From NCBI GenBank assembly GCA_041623895.1, contig JBFJVZ010000314.1, forward strand, positions 1 through 9,617: a stretch of DNA of 9,617 nucleotides, read 5' to 3'. Source of the stretch: JBFJVZ01 sp041623895 (GTDB lineage: Bacteria > Planctomycetota > Planctomycetia > Pirellulales > Pirellulaceae). The notes below the pieces were generated by a model. It saw nothing but the letters and a program-made list of their open reading frames with translations, had not been told where the DNA came from and did no database searches. The position numbers and the translations under genes were made by a program. Position 1 is the first letter of the stretch, and each line of letters opens with the position of its first letter. Positions 1-7,570 of this stretch are shown here, piece after piece.

Positions 1-1055
1 CGGCCCTGGATCAGAGCGACGATGGTGCCATCGGCGATCACGTTGCGCGGCTCGGCGGCTTCAGTTTTCCAAATCTCCATTCCTGATTCAACATCAAAGG
101 CACGGACAGAATTTTCATCGGTGGCAATGACGCGTGTCCCGTCGTAGAGAATCGATTGGGGGTTCCGCAGGTCGCCGAATTCACAAACCACTTCGCCGCT
201 GGCAGCATCGATGGCAACGGGTCGGTTTTGTAGCACGGCAAACAGATATTTGTTCGCGGCGATCGGCCGAGAACCTTCACGGGAAAGCCGCGGCAGGTTG
301 AATTCTGACGGGTTGTTTTCCCCATTTTTGGCCAGATTGCGGTGCCATAATCGGAGCCCGTTGAAACTGTCACGGGCCAGCACGCCTCCATAGAAATTTC
401 GTCCGCCCGCCGTCACCATGCCTTCGACTTCGGAAGTTGCCGCCGCGATCCAGCGGACTCGCTCCGGTGGGCCGACCATGGTGTCTAAAGAAACCGCGTT
501 GCCGTCGGCGCCATGCCGCGGGTGCGACCACATATCCATTGCGTCCGGCCATCGTTTGCGTGCGATGATGTTTGAATTGACTTCCTGCAAAGCCTCGAAT
601 TCACTGACGTTGAATTTCAATTTGGCGTCCGCATTGGAGTCCAGCACAACGACGGATCCTCCCGGGGCCAGCACGCGCAGTAATTCTGCGACCGGAACGG
701 AAAGACGGCGGAGCACGACCAGATTGACCACGTTCTCGGCATACGGCAAACGCGCAGGATCAGTCATCGTTTCCGCCCAAGCCAATCCGTAATGACCGTC
801 CCGGCGCAATTGCGTTTGCGCTGCTGCAACGGCTTCGCTATTGGTGTCCAGCACATGAATCAGGTAGCGGCCGGTCCGGCTGAGCATGGCAGCGGATGCC
901 GTCTCGTCAGCGCCCAGTTGAACAATCAATCCGCCATGAAGCCCAGCCAACTCCGCTGGATCGACCTGCGTTTCAGCAGCTTGAGTGGGAACGCTGATGA
1001 CCAGCAGCAGGCTGGTCATTGGCAGGAGAAGTCGCAGCTCAGAAAAACGATCCAT
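1..1055 (-). CDS. Exported methyltransferase-like / PQQ beta-propeller protein, N-terminal part (runs off left edge)
   Basis: The frame is open from an ATG at 1055-1053 to the window edge, giving 351 residues with no stop. The start MDRFSELRLLLPMTSLLLVI has a hydrophobic core followed by PTQA-AE, a good signal-peptidase I site near residue 26; Met13 is an alternative start. Residues about 38-140 look like a degenerate class I methyltransferase fold: a glycine loop reduced to IVQLGADE, an acidic strand end (IHVLD, 66-70), LPYAENVVNLVV (103-114) and LRVLAPGGSVVVLD (126-139). From about 165 (WPDAMDMWSHPRHGADGN) a PQQ-like propeller begins, with a blade ending DVESGMEIWK (321-330). This order is familiar from planctomycete proteins annotated as BamB-like or PQQ-repeat proteins; the true function is unknown. 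It is divergent from the gene at 1606, which has the same domain types in another order. No clear Shine-Dalgarno site is present. The C-terminus is unseen. Confidence 0.88.
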   Translation of the reverse strand, partial: MDRFSELRLLLPMTSLLLVISVPTQAAETQVDPAELAGLHGGLIVQLGADETASAAMLSRTGRYLIHVLDTNSEAVAAAQTQLRRDGHYGLAWAETMTDPARLPYAENVVNLVVLRRLSVPVAELLRVLAPGGSVVVLDSNADAKLKFNVSEFEALQEVNSNIIARKRWPDAMDMWSHPRHGADGNAVSLDTMVGPPERVRWIAAATSEVEGMVTAGGRNFYGGVLARDSFNGLRLWHRNLAKNGENNPSEFNLPRLSREGSRPIAANKYLFAVLQNRPVAIDAASGEVVCEFGDLRNPQSILYDGTRVIATDENSVRAFDVESGMEIWKTEAAEPRNVIADGTIVALIQG

Positions 1056-1109
1056 GATCAACCAGCCTTTTGGGTGAGGGAGACGCCAGTCCGTCCTAGA
1101 AAATGCTCT

Positions 1110-1134
1110 CACTAAAGCACTAAAACAGATTGTA
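1110..1134 (-). promoter_or_regulatory. Possible promoter region of the leftward propeller gene
   Basis: On the minus strand a -10-like TACAAT lies at 1134-1129, about 75 bp before the start codon. No convincing -35 box is seen at the expected distance. Just downstream on that strand a 7-bp direct repeat (CACTAAA on the plus strand, 1110-1116 and 1118-1124, 8-bp period) could be an operator or chance. This is weak, sequence-only evidence. Confidence 0.2.
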
Positions 1135-1176
1135 CACGCATTTCAGCGCCGGGTTTTAGTTGGACTGCGTCAGTTT

Positions 1177-1439
1177 CATCAGCCGCAACGCGTTGGAGAG
1201 CGTCCCGCTCAGTAGCCCCGAAGTGGGCGACAATTTACATAGCCCAGGTTCAGCAGAGCGAGCTCCGCGAGCGAATGCAGGCCTGGCGGCAGAGGGAGAA
1301 AGATTGCAATAAATCCCAGGGCGTCGTCATCGCTCGCACACTCGCGATTGACTTGCCCTGGGCTAAGCAAAACTGCTGGGCCTTCGGCTCGGTCGCCGAC
1401 GCCCTAAGCGGGACGCTCTCTAACGTCCGGCGGCTGATG
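1177..1439. repeat. MITE-like 263-bp palindromic intergenic element
   Basis: The terminal arms 1177-1209 and 1407-1439 are inverted copies, 28 of 33 bases matching. The inner 15 bases or so (AGAGCGTCCCGCT core) are nearly perfect, with four clustered mismatches further out. Nested inside are more inverted pairs: TAGCCCAGG 1240-1248 with CCTGGGCTA 1357-1365; CCCAGGGC 1315-1322 with GCCCTGGG 1355-1362, which would compete for the same right-hand arm; and GCGAGCGA 1267-1274 with TCGCTCGC 1330-1337. The element could fold as one long branched hairpin. Short open frames on both strands (1275-1526 plus, 1250-1504 minus) follow from the palindrome and resemble no protein I know. Its core motif recurs at 9485-9503, so it probably belongs to a dispersed family. 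No transposase is present, so movement in trans is an inference. The rest of the 1056-1605 gap shows only the possible control sites listed separately. Confidence 0.7.
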
Positions 1440-1521
1440 CGGCGGGAAACCACGGCAATTCGATTCAAAAGTGGCGCTGTCCACTTAGGGCACCCAAGAC
1501 CCACAAGATTTTTGATCCGGG

Positions 1522-1562
1522 TATAGTGTTTGTACGAAGAGTTCCCCGTTTGGAAGCTCTTC
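1522..1562 (+). promoter_or_regulatory. Possible -10 box and 5'-UTR hairpin before the large propeller gene
   Basis: TATAGT at 1522-1527 resembles a sigma-70 -10 box, but no -35 box fits at 16-18 bp. If used, transcription would begin near 1534, right at an inverted repeat: GAAGAGTTCC (1536-1545) pairs with GGAAGCTCTTC (1552-1562) with one bulged base and a 6-base loop. The transcript would then start with a stem-loop about 45 bases ahead of the ATG. There is no U-run after it, so it is not a typical terminator. It may stabilise the mRNA 5' end. Confidence 0.3.
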
Positions 1563-1605
1563 TGCCGTTCACACCTTTGGACAAATCTCGCTGGAATTCT
1601 CCCTT

Positions 1606-4600
1606 ATGAAATTCAATCGAACGCACGTGTTGGGGCTGTTACTGGTTGGACTTCTGCCGCCGCTTGCGTCTGCGGAATGGCCGGCATACTTGAACGGTAA
1701 TCAGCGGACGGGCTTTACCTCCGCGCGGCTCGATCCCAGTCTTCGGCTTGCCTGGACATATCAGTCCCCGGCCAAGCCGCAGCAAGCCTGGTCGGGGCCG
1801 CGAAGCGAGCCAATCGAAGGCCACGAAATGCGGCATCGCGTCGACTTTGATGATGCCATGCAAGTCGTGATGGCCGACGGCCGCGCGTACTTTGGCAGCA
1901 CCGTGGACCACCGATTGCACTGTGTCGATGCCCAGACAGGCGCGCCGATCTGGGATTTTTACACCGACGGCCCGATTCGTCTGGCGCCAACGCTGGCACA
2001 CGGCAATGTTTACTTTGGATCCGATGACGGCGTCGTCTATTGCCTGGCGGCGGCCGATGGAACCCTGGTTTGGAAGCTGCGCGTCGGTCCCAAAGATGAC
2101 CGCTTGCTTTCCAGAGGCGAAATGATATCGCGTTGGCCGGTGCGGACCGGTGTCTTGATCGACGGTAATACCGCGTACTTTGGGGCCGGAGTTTTTCCGC
2201 ACGAAACCGTTTATCTATGTGCAGTGGATGCCAAAGACGGCTCGGTCATTTGGCGCAACGACACGATCAGCCAACAGAATGCAGGGCGTAACGATCTTTC
2301 ACCGCAAGGTTATTTGCTCTGCAACGAGACAACCTTGTTCGTTCCCTCGGGGCGATCGCTGCCGGTGGCCGTGTCGAAAAAGACGGGTGAAATCCTTTTT
2401 CAGCGTCAGCACTCCTGGCGAACCGACGCGGGTGGAGTTGTTGGCGGCACCAAAGCACTTCTGGGTGATGGTCAAATTTACGCGGGCGGCCCGCATCACT
2501 TCCTGGCGATCAACGACAAGACGGGCAACGTCGGCGCTTCGTGGATCAATGGACGGCAGATGGTTCTGGCGGGCGAGTTGGCCTACTTGATGGATGGCGA
2601 AAGAATCTTCTCCGTCAACCGAGCCGAGCATGCAGCGGCGAGTCAGAAGAAACAGGAATGGTTCTTGCGAGCACGTGAGGTTCGCAGCGATCCCAAAAAA
2701 GTTGCCGAAGCCAAACAGAAAATGCAGGAGTACATGCAAGTCGGAATCGTTTGGGAACACGCAAGCGATTTTGACGATGTGCTGATCGCAACCGACAATC
2801 TTGTCATTGCCGGCGGGCTGAACAAATTGGTTGCACTCGAGCGAAGCAGCGGCGACAAGGTCTGGGAACAAACGGTCAGCGGTAACGTCCGTGGCCTGGC
2901 AGTCGATGAAAACGTGCTGACCGTCAGCACCGATCAAGGCAACATCTATGCATTCCATAGCGGGCAGCGGGAAGATGCGACGGCAAAGACTTGGCCGGTT
3001 CCTTACTCGGATCCATTCGCCGTTGACGAGATGACGGAGCGTTATCGGGCCGCCGCCAAAGATATCCTGGATCGCAGCGGGCAAAACACCGGTTACTGCC
3101 TGGTGCTGGGCAGTGAACAAGGAAGGCTCGCCTACGAACTTGCCAGGCAAAGCGAGTTGACGGTCCTTGCCGTCGAACCGGATACTGACAAGGTCGCCGC
3201 GTCGCGAAAGTCGCTGCAGCAGGCCGGTATGCACGGCACGAAAGTTACTGTCGTCAATGCACCGCTCGAGCAGCTGCCCTTCTCGAATTACTTTGCCAAC
3301 TTGATCGTTTCGGAATCGCAGCTGCTAACAGGCAAGCCGCCATGTGAACCGGATGAAATCGCACGACATCTGAAGCCGTGCGGCGGCGTGGCAATGCTCG
3401 GTCGTCCGATCGACACAACGTCGGAATCGGCGGCAAGCGATCAATCGCTGATTCAGTGGCTGACTGCGCTGTATCACCAAAACGAAGGCGAAGTGATTGC
3501 CGAGGCGCCTTGGTTCATGTTGCGACGCGGCAAGCTTGCCGGCGCGGGTGACTGGTCGCATCAATACGGAAACGTCGCCAATACGTCGTATACCGAAGAT
3601 CACCGCATCCGCGATGGTTTGGGAGTTTTGTGGTATGGAGACCCGGGACCGAGTGCCATGATCAATCGCCACGAGGCGGCCGGCGCGCCCCTGTCGACCA
3701 ACGGCCGCATGTTCATCCAAGGTACCGATCGTTTGATGGCCTATGACGCCTACAACGGAAACTTTCTGTGGGACTACGAGAATCCCGGCGCCATTCGCAC
3801 CGGCGTTTTCAACAATCGCGAAACCCACAACCTGGCCGCCAGCGATGATGTCCTTTACGTCGCAGTGGGTGATACCTGCACGGCACTTGATGCGGCGACC
3901 GGCAAAGTCGTTGCCGAATACAAGACACCTGAAACCGCCGATGGGATCCAGCGCGCCTGGGCGTATCTGGCTTATGACCAGGGTCAATTGTTCGGCACCA
4001 GCACGATTCGCGAAGAGCTGGAGAGAAGAATGCGGCGGCGAGGCCTGACGGTGAAAAGTCAAACTGACGCGATCTTCGCTATCGACACAAAGACGGGCCA
4101 GCGGACATGGACCTATCGCGGGAAAAACATTCTACACACCACGATCGCAATCGGTCCCGAACGCATGTATTTCATCGATAGCTCGATCACTGCCGAACAA
4201 CGCCAGCAGTTGTACCTGCAAGACAAAGCTGAGCTGAAAAAGCTGACCGGCGAGGCAGCCCGTCAAGCTGAAGAGGAGATGAAAAAGTTGGACGTGCGGA
4301 TGGCGGTCGCACTTGACCGGTACAGCGGCGAAAAGATTTGGGAAAATCCAGTCAACGTGACGGATACCACCAACGTTAGCGCCGGCGGCGGCAGCTTGAC
4401 CCTGATGTACGCAGACGGTCACGTTGTGCTGTGCGGCGCCAACGCCAACGGGCATTATTGGAAACAATTCTTGTCGGGCGAATTCGATAAACGCAAACTG
4501 GTTGTGCTGGATGCCGGCAGTGGCGAAGAGCTGTGGTCCAAGAATGCCAATTACATGAATCGCCCGGCGGTCATCGGCAGCGAGATCTATGCCGAACCCT

Positions 4601-5481
4601 GGGCGTTCGAGTTGCATACGGGAAAACCCAAAACGCGGCCGCATCCATTGACGGGAGAGGAAAGCCAATGGCGGTTCAGCCGTCCCGGGCATCACTGCGG
4701 TGTGATCACGGCGACGCCCAACATGATGTTTTTCCGCAGCGGATTCATCGGCTACTACGACTTGTATTCCGACAGCGGCACTCGGCACTTTGCCGGACAG
4801 CGACTCGGTTGTTGGATCAACGCAATCCCCGGAAATGGATTGGTGATGATCCCTGAAGCCAGTGCAGGATGCGTTTGCCAATTCTCAATCGCGTCGACGG
4901 TCGTGATGGAACCGAAAACCGAAAACAAGTCTTGGGGTATTTTTAGCGCGGTTGGGCCGCCGACACCGGTCAAACGAATTGGGATCAACTTTGGCGGGCC
5001 CGGCGACCGCAAGGACATCTCGGGCAATGAATGGTTTGGATATCCGCGGCCTAGCACCCGGGAGCGTTTGGAGTTTGTGTTTGACCTTAAGCCCCAACTC
5101 GAATCAGGCGGGGGCTGGTACAGCCGCAACGTGGAATCGGTCAACATCAGTGGAACCGACAAACCGTGGTTGTTTGCTTCGGGCGGTCGCGGCTTGAAAC
5201 GTTTCGAGATACCGCTGCTTGGAAAAAATGACGCAAAAAATTCCTATACCGTGAAGTTCTACTTTGCCAACGTCGACGACGACTTCATTGCGCCGTTCAA
5301 TATTCGATTGCAAGGACAGACCGTCGCCAGCGGTGTCGATATTTCCAATGCCTCGCGACAACCGATGGTCAACGAGTTTCCAGGAATCGCAGTCGATCAG
5401 AATTTGGTCGTCGAACTTGAACCAGGCGATGCCAAGGCCCTGCCGACGATTTCGGCAATCGAAGTGGTGCGTGAGGATTAG
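1606..5481 (+). CDS. Exported giant PQQ beta-propeller protein with internal methyltransferase-like and C-terminal malectin-like domains
   Basis: The protein has 1291 residues. Residues 1-23 form a signal peptide ending ASA-E. A first PQQ-like propeller spans about 25-455, with blade ends such as DAQTGAPIW (108-116), DGTLVWKL (151-158), DAKDGSVIW (208-216) and SSGDKVW (414-420), and a charged helical insert at 341-378. Residues about 475-640 form a Rossmann methyltransferase-like domain: CLVLGSEQGRLAYELA (498-513), AVEPD (522-526), LPFSNYFANLIVSE (557-570), LKPCGGVAMLG (589-599). A second propeller covers about 645-1010 (blade ends at 721, 835, 911 and 977), interrupted by a coiled-coil-like helix at 866-896. 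A Cys/Gly-rich segment (1028-1101, including RLGCWINAIPGNGLV) follows, as in related planctomycete proteins. Residues about 1122-1288 look malectin-like (IGINFGGPGDRKD, YTVKFYFANVDDDF, ISAIEVV). A periplasmic or surface role, perhaps carbohydrate binding, is inferred. No Shine-Dalgarno site precedes the ATG. The catalytic status of every domain is unknown. Confidence 0.93.
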   Translation: MKFNRTHVLGLLLVGLLPPLASAEWPAYLNGNQRTGFTSARLDPSLRLAWTYQSPAKPQQAWSGPRSEPIEGHEMRHRVDFDDAMQVVMADGRAYFGSTVDHRLHCVDAQTGAPIWDFYTDGPIRLAPTLAHGNVYFGSDDGVVYCLAAADGTLVWKLRVGPKDDRLLSRGEMISRWPVRTGVLIDGNTAYFGAGVFPHETVYLCAVDAKDGSVIWRNDTISQQNAGRNDLSPQGYLLCNETTLFVPSGRSLPVAVSKKTGEILFQRQHSWRTDAGGVVGGTKALLGDGQIYAGGPHHFLAINDKTGNVGASWINGRQMVLAGELAYLMDGERIFSVNRAEHAAASQKKQEWFLRAREVRSDPKKVAEAKQKMQEYMQVGIVWEHASDFDDVLIATDNLVIAGGLNKLVALERSSGDKVWEQTVSGNVRGLAVDENVLTVSTDQGNIYAFHSGQREDATAKTWPVPYSDPFAVDEMTERYRAAAKDILDRSGQNTGYCLVLGSEQGRLAYELARQSELTVLAVEPDTDKVAASRKSLQQAGMHGTKVTVVNAPLEQLPFSNYFANLIVSESQLLTGKPPCEPDEIARHLKPCGGVAMLGRPIDTTSESAASDQSLIQWLTALYHQNEGEVIAEAPWFMLRRGKLAGAGDWSHQYGNVANTSYTEDHRIRDGLGVLWYGDPGPSAMINRHEAAGAPLSTNGRMFIQGTDRLMAYDAYNGNFLWDYENPGAIRTGVFNNRETHNLAASDDVLYVAVGDTCTALDAATGKVVAEYKTPETADGIQRAWAYLAYDQGQLFGTSTIREELERRMRRRGLTVKSQTDAIFAIDTKTGQRTWTYRGKNILHTTIAIGPERMYFIDSSITAEQRQQLYLQDKAELKKLTGEAARQAEEEMKKLDVRMAVALDRYSGEKIWENPVNVTDTTNVSAGGGSLTLMYADGHVVLCGANANGHYWKQFLSGEFDKRKLVVLDAGSGEELWSKNANYMNRPAVIGSEIYAEPWAFELHTGKPKTRPHPLTGEESQWRFSRPGHHCGVITATPNMMFFRSGFIGYYDLYSDSGTRHFAGQRLGCWINAIPGNGLVMIPEASAGCVCQFSIASTVVMEPKTENKSWGIFSAVGPPTPVKRIGINFGGPGDRKDISGNEWFGYPRPSTRERLEFVFDLKPQLESGGGWYSRNVESVNISGTDKPWLFASGGRGLKRFEIPLLGKNDAKNSYTVKFYFANVDDDFIAPFNIRLQGQTVASGVDISNASRQPMVNEFPGIAVDQNLVVELEPGDAKALPTISAIEVVRED

Positions 5482-5496
5482 GCTTGGTCTCAAAAC

Positions 5497-5521
5497 GGGA
5501 GGGCGAGGCTCCGGCCGAGCC
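5497..5521 (+). repeat. GC-rich intergenic repeat with hairpin, possible terminator (copy A)
   Basis: Starting 15 bases after the stop codon of the large propeller gene, GGGAGGGCGAGGCTCC leads into a perfect small hairpin: GGCTC (5507-5511), loop CGGCC, GAGCC (5517-5521). A closely similar sequence lies inverted at 7533-7553 and a variant at 7476-7510, so this is a local repeat family. No T-run follows, so rho-independent termination is only possible, not typical. Confidence 0.5.
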
Positions 5522-5581
5522 GCACTTTGTCGCGAACGCCACGGCCCGCGGGAACAACCGAGAACGCAAAAACTGTATCGT

Positions 5582-5623
5582 TTCGCCCCAGCGAAGCTGT
5601 AGCATTTTGCTGTCGCAAAGATG
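5582..5623 (+). repeat. Two tandem small hairpins in the intergenic gap
   Basis: TTCGC (5582-5586) pairs with GCGAA (5591-5595) over a CCCA loop. Directly after, CATTTTGC (5603-5610) pairs with GCAAAGATG (5615-5623) over a TGTC loop with one bulge. The 260-bp gap at 5482-5741 shows no gene; these hairpins and copy A are its only clear structure. They could be part of a dispersed repeat or an RNA structure in the leader of the next gene. Confidence 0.35.
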
Positions 5624-5728
5624 AGAATGTAAGGGAATTCTCGACCACTGTTTTCGGACCGCGATTTGCAACTCAACAGTTCATCTCTTCCTGGGAAACA
5701 CCTTCCTTGCCGCTCATTCGACTCTTTC

Positions 5729-5734
5729 AAGGGA
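5729..5734 (+). promoter_or_regulatory. Ribosome binding site supporting a GTG start
   Basis: AAGGGA lies 7 bases before GTG at 5742. It favours the GTG start over the in-frame ATG triplet at 5760-5768, and it gives the signal peptide its positively charged N-region (MRFSIR). Confidence 0.5.
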
Positions 5735-5741
5735 CATAGCC

Positions 5742-7433
5742 GTGCGATTCTCAATCCGCATGATGATGACGTTGGTGATCGCACTAGCGGTGGGGGGCTT
5801 CTCATCGGCCCAAGACGTGACGCCGCATCTGGCGGCCGGCGAGTTCGGCTTGGCAATTCAGCTCGCTGAAAATGCGCCCCCGGACTTGCGAGACCCGATG
5901 TTGGCGCAAGTCGCTTCTACTCAAGCTAGTACTGGGAATCCGATCGGGGCGGCACGAACAGTACAAGGAATCGAATCCGCTGATCAGCGCCGCGACGCCA
6001 TCGCCGGCGCGCGTGGTGGCGGCGCGTTCGCGGACTTTCAATCGCTGATGGACTTGATCCAAACAACCGTCGTCCCCGATACCTGGGAAGCGCTTGGGGG
6101 ACCGAGCACCATGGCTCCTTACCCGGCTGGGATATTTGTCGACTCCAGCGGAACGATCAGGCAATGCCAGGCATTTGCCAGTGACGACGCTGCGGCAAAC
6201 CTGCGGGCCGTTCTGGCCCCAGGAGCCAGCGGGCCCAACGAGGGTGCGGATGCTGAGGCCTGGCGTCAACCTGCCGGGCTGCGATGTGTTTCGCTTCGCC
6301 GCCTGCTGAATCAGTTGACCCATGACAAGATCATGCGGCCGCACGTCAATGCCGGTGATGCGAGTCCGGCGATGTTGCACATGGCCGGGTTGTCGCAGAT
6401 CAAATACGTATTCCTGTCTGACCAGGATGTGATTCTGGCTGGGCCCGTGGGCGGCATTCAGTCGATGGGTGGCTGGTATCGAGATCAAACCTCCGGGCTC
6501 TGTACGCTGCGCAGCGACTTCTTCTTTACCTGCATCGCCTCCGCTATTGGGAATCAAGCGTTCGGATGCACGATCGATCCGACCCCGCAAGGGCTGCAGC
6601 AAGCCGCCGCCGTCGCCGCCGCGATCGGGGCGGATAGAATTCCGATTGGCAAGGCCGCCGATCAGATGGCAACGGCACTCGGGCTGCAGCAAGTCCAAGT
6701 CTTCGGCACCGCGGGCGACTCGCCGATTGGATTCTTGATGGTCGAAGCCGACCGCCACATGAAGCAGTTGGCATTGGGCAAAGAGCCGATGCCTGATGGC
6801 GTCAAGAATTACTTGGACATCATTGAGGCTGCGATCGATCGTGGTCCGCCGAACGATCTGTTACTGCGACTGTGGTTCACGGCATCGCCGCGGAGCGTAC
6901 GGGCTGACCCGGAGCGCACTGTTTTCGAGATCGGCGGTAATCCGATTCGCTTGAGCGGCGAAAACCAGCGTGCGCTTGCCAATGGCCAGCGAGGCCGCGT
7001 GCTGCCAGATGCGCAGTCCGAAGCGTTCGTAGCAGAGTTCAATCGTCATTGGAGTTCGATCCGGGAAAAGTATCCGCTTTACAGTGCGTTGGAATCAATA
7101 TATCGAGCCGCCTCGATCGCCGAATTGCTCGACCGTTACAGCAAGACGGAAAGCCAACGAGCTATCCTCCATGCTTTGGCATCCGACGCAACATCAGCCG
7201 ACTGGCAAATGCCAACGCCACGTCAAGTTGAATCAATCGCGGTACTGCATTCGGTCCGCAAGGGCCGCAAGGTGCACCACATCGTCGTCGCCAGCGGAGG
7301 CGTCTCGGTCAACGGGCAGCAGACGCTGCAAACGCAACTGGTCAGCTACCCGGCATTGGGATCGCTCGCTCCGCCAATCAAGACGCAGCCCCGAGTGATC
7401 CAGCGCTGGTGGTGGGACGTGGACAGTCTTTAA
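5742..7433 (+). CDS. Exported DUF1598-type planctomycete protein of unknown function
   Basis: The protein has 563 residues and starts at GTG, with AAGGGA 7 bases upstream. The signal peptide is MRFSIR plus a hydrophobic stretch to FSSA-QD (cleavage after residue 23). Residues 28-90 are Ala-rich helices of tetratricopeptide-like character (AGEFGLAIQLAE). Residues 98-138 carry a pattern seen in many exported planctomycete proteins: LMDLIQTTVVPDTWEALGG followed by IFVDSSG. The core around 210-235 (LHMAGLSQIKYVF, DVILAGPVGG) and 318-350 (GDSPIGFLMVEADRHMKQLA) resembles DUF1598, a family known essentially from planctomycetes; I recognise it from memory, without a profile search. Residues 431-466 (FNRHWSSIREKYPLY, LLDRY) belong to the same conserved tail. 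The chain ends in a Trp-rich tip, RWWWDVDSL. No catalytic motif is evident. It sits 260 bp after the large propeller gene, so co-transcription is uncertain, and converges on the peroxidase gene. Confidence 0.9.
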   Translation: MRFSIRMMMTLVIALAVGGFSSAQDVTPHLAAGEFGLAIQLAENAPPDLRDPMLAQVASTQASTGNPIGAARTVQGIESADQRRDAIAGARGGGAFADFQSLMDLIQTTVVPDTWEALGGPSTMAPYPAGIFVDSSGTIRQCQAFASDDAAANLRAVLAPGASGPNEGADAEAWRQPAGLRCVSLRRLLNQLTHDKIMRPHVNAGDASPAMLHMAGLSQIKYVFLSDQDVILAGPVGGIQSMGGWYRDQTSGLCTLRSDFFFTCIASAIGNQAFGCTIDPTPQGLQQAAAVAAAIGADRIPIGKAADQMATALGLQQVQVFGTAGDSPIGFLMVEADRHMKQLALGKEPMPDGVKNYLDIIEAAIDRGPPNDLLLRLWFTASPRSVRADPERTVFEIGGNPIRLSGENQRALANGQRGRVLPDAQSEAFVAEFNRHWSSIREKYPLYSALESIYRAASIAELLDRYSKTESQRAILHALASDATSADWQMPTPRQVESIAVLHSVRKGRKVHHIVVASGGVSVNGQQTLQTQLVSYPALGSLAPPIKTQPRVIQRWWWDVDSL

Positions 7434-7475
7434 AGATTGATGGGCGGGCGACAAGAAGACAAGTTTCACAGCCGT

Positions 7476-7553
7476 GGGAGGGCGACGCGGGCGACGCTCC
7501 CGCGGAGCCGCAAAGCTGTTTCCGACGCTTCCGCTCGGACGGAGCCTCGCTCT
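7476..7553. terminator. Inverted pair of GC-rich repeats between convergent genes, likely two-way terminator (copies B and C)
   Basis: This lies in the 137-bp gap between two converging stop codons. Copy B starts GGGAGGGCGA at 7476. Copy C (7533-7553) is the reverse complement of the copy A type (19 of 21 bases match 5500-5520), so B and C face each other and can pair as a stem, with wobble pairs and a 2-base offset. Copy B contains a perfect 9-bp tandem duplication, GGGCGACGC at 7480-7488 and 7489-7497. Its position suggests bidirectional termination, though no T-runs are present. Confidence 0.5.
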
Positions 7554-7570
7554 CTCCTGAAACTTATGAC

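Noticed and set aside
38..391. 117-codon minus-strand frame near the left edge
   Set aside because: It overlaps the partial propeller gene, which is open on the same strand in another frame and carries domain motifs.
1250..1526. Short open frames on both strands (83-84 codons)
   Set aside because: Both lie largely within the palindromic element, and palindromes readily give open frames on both strands. No ribosome site or protein-like pattern is seen.
1512..1527. TTGATC and TATAGT as a full sigma-70 promoter
   Set aside because: The spacing is only 4 bp, far too short, so only the -10-like box was kept at low confidence.
2299..3234. 311-codon open frame on the minus strand inside the large propeller gene
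   Set aside because: The plus-strand frame has a signal peptide and recognisable domains through this region. The antisense frame shows no known motif and is a codon-bias shadow; the same holds for 3325-4062 and 4132-4881.
5802..6758. 318-codon minus-strand frame opposite the DUF1598-type gene
   Set aside because: It lies fully within a convincing exported protein, lacks domain features and is rich in Arg/Gly as expected of an antisense frame.
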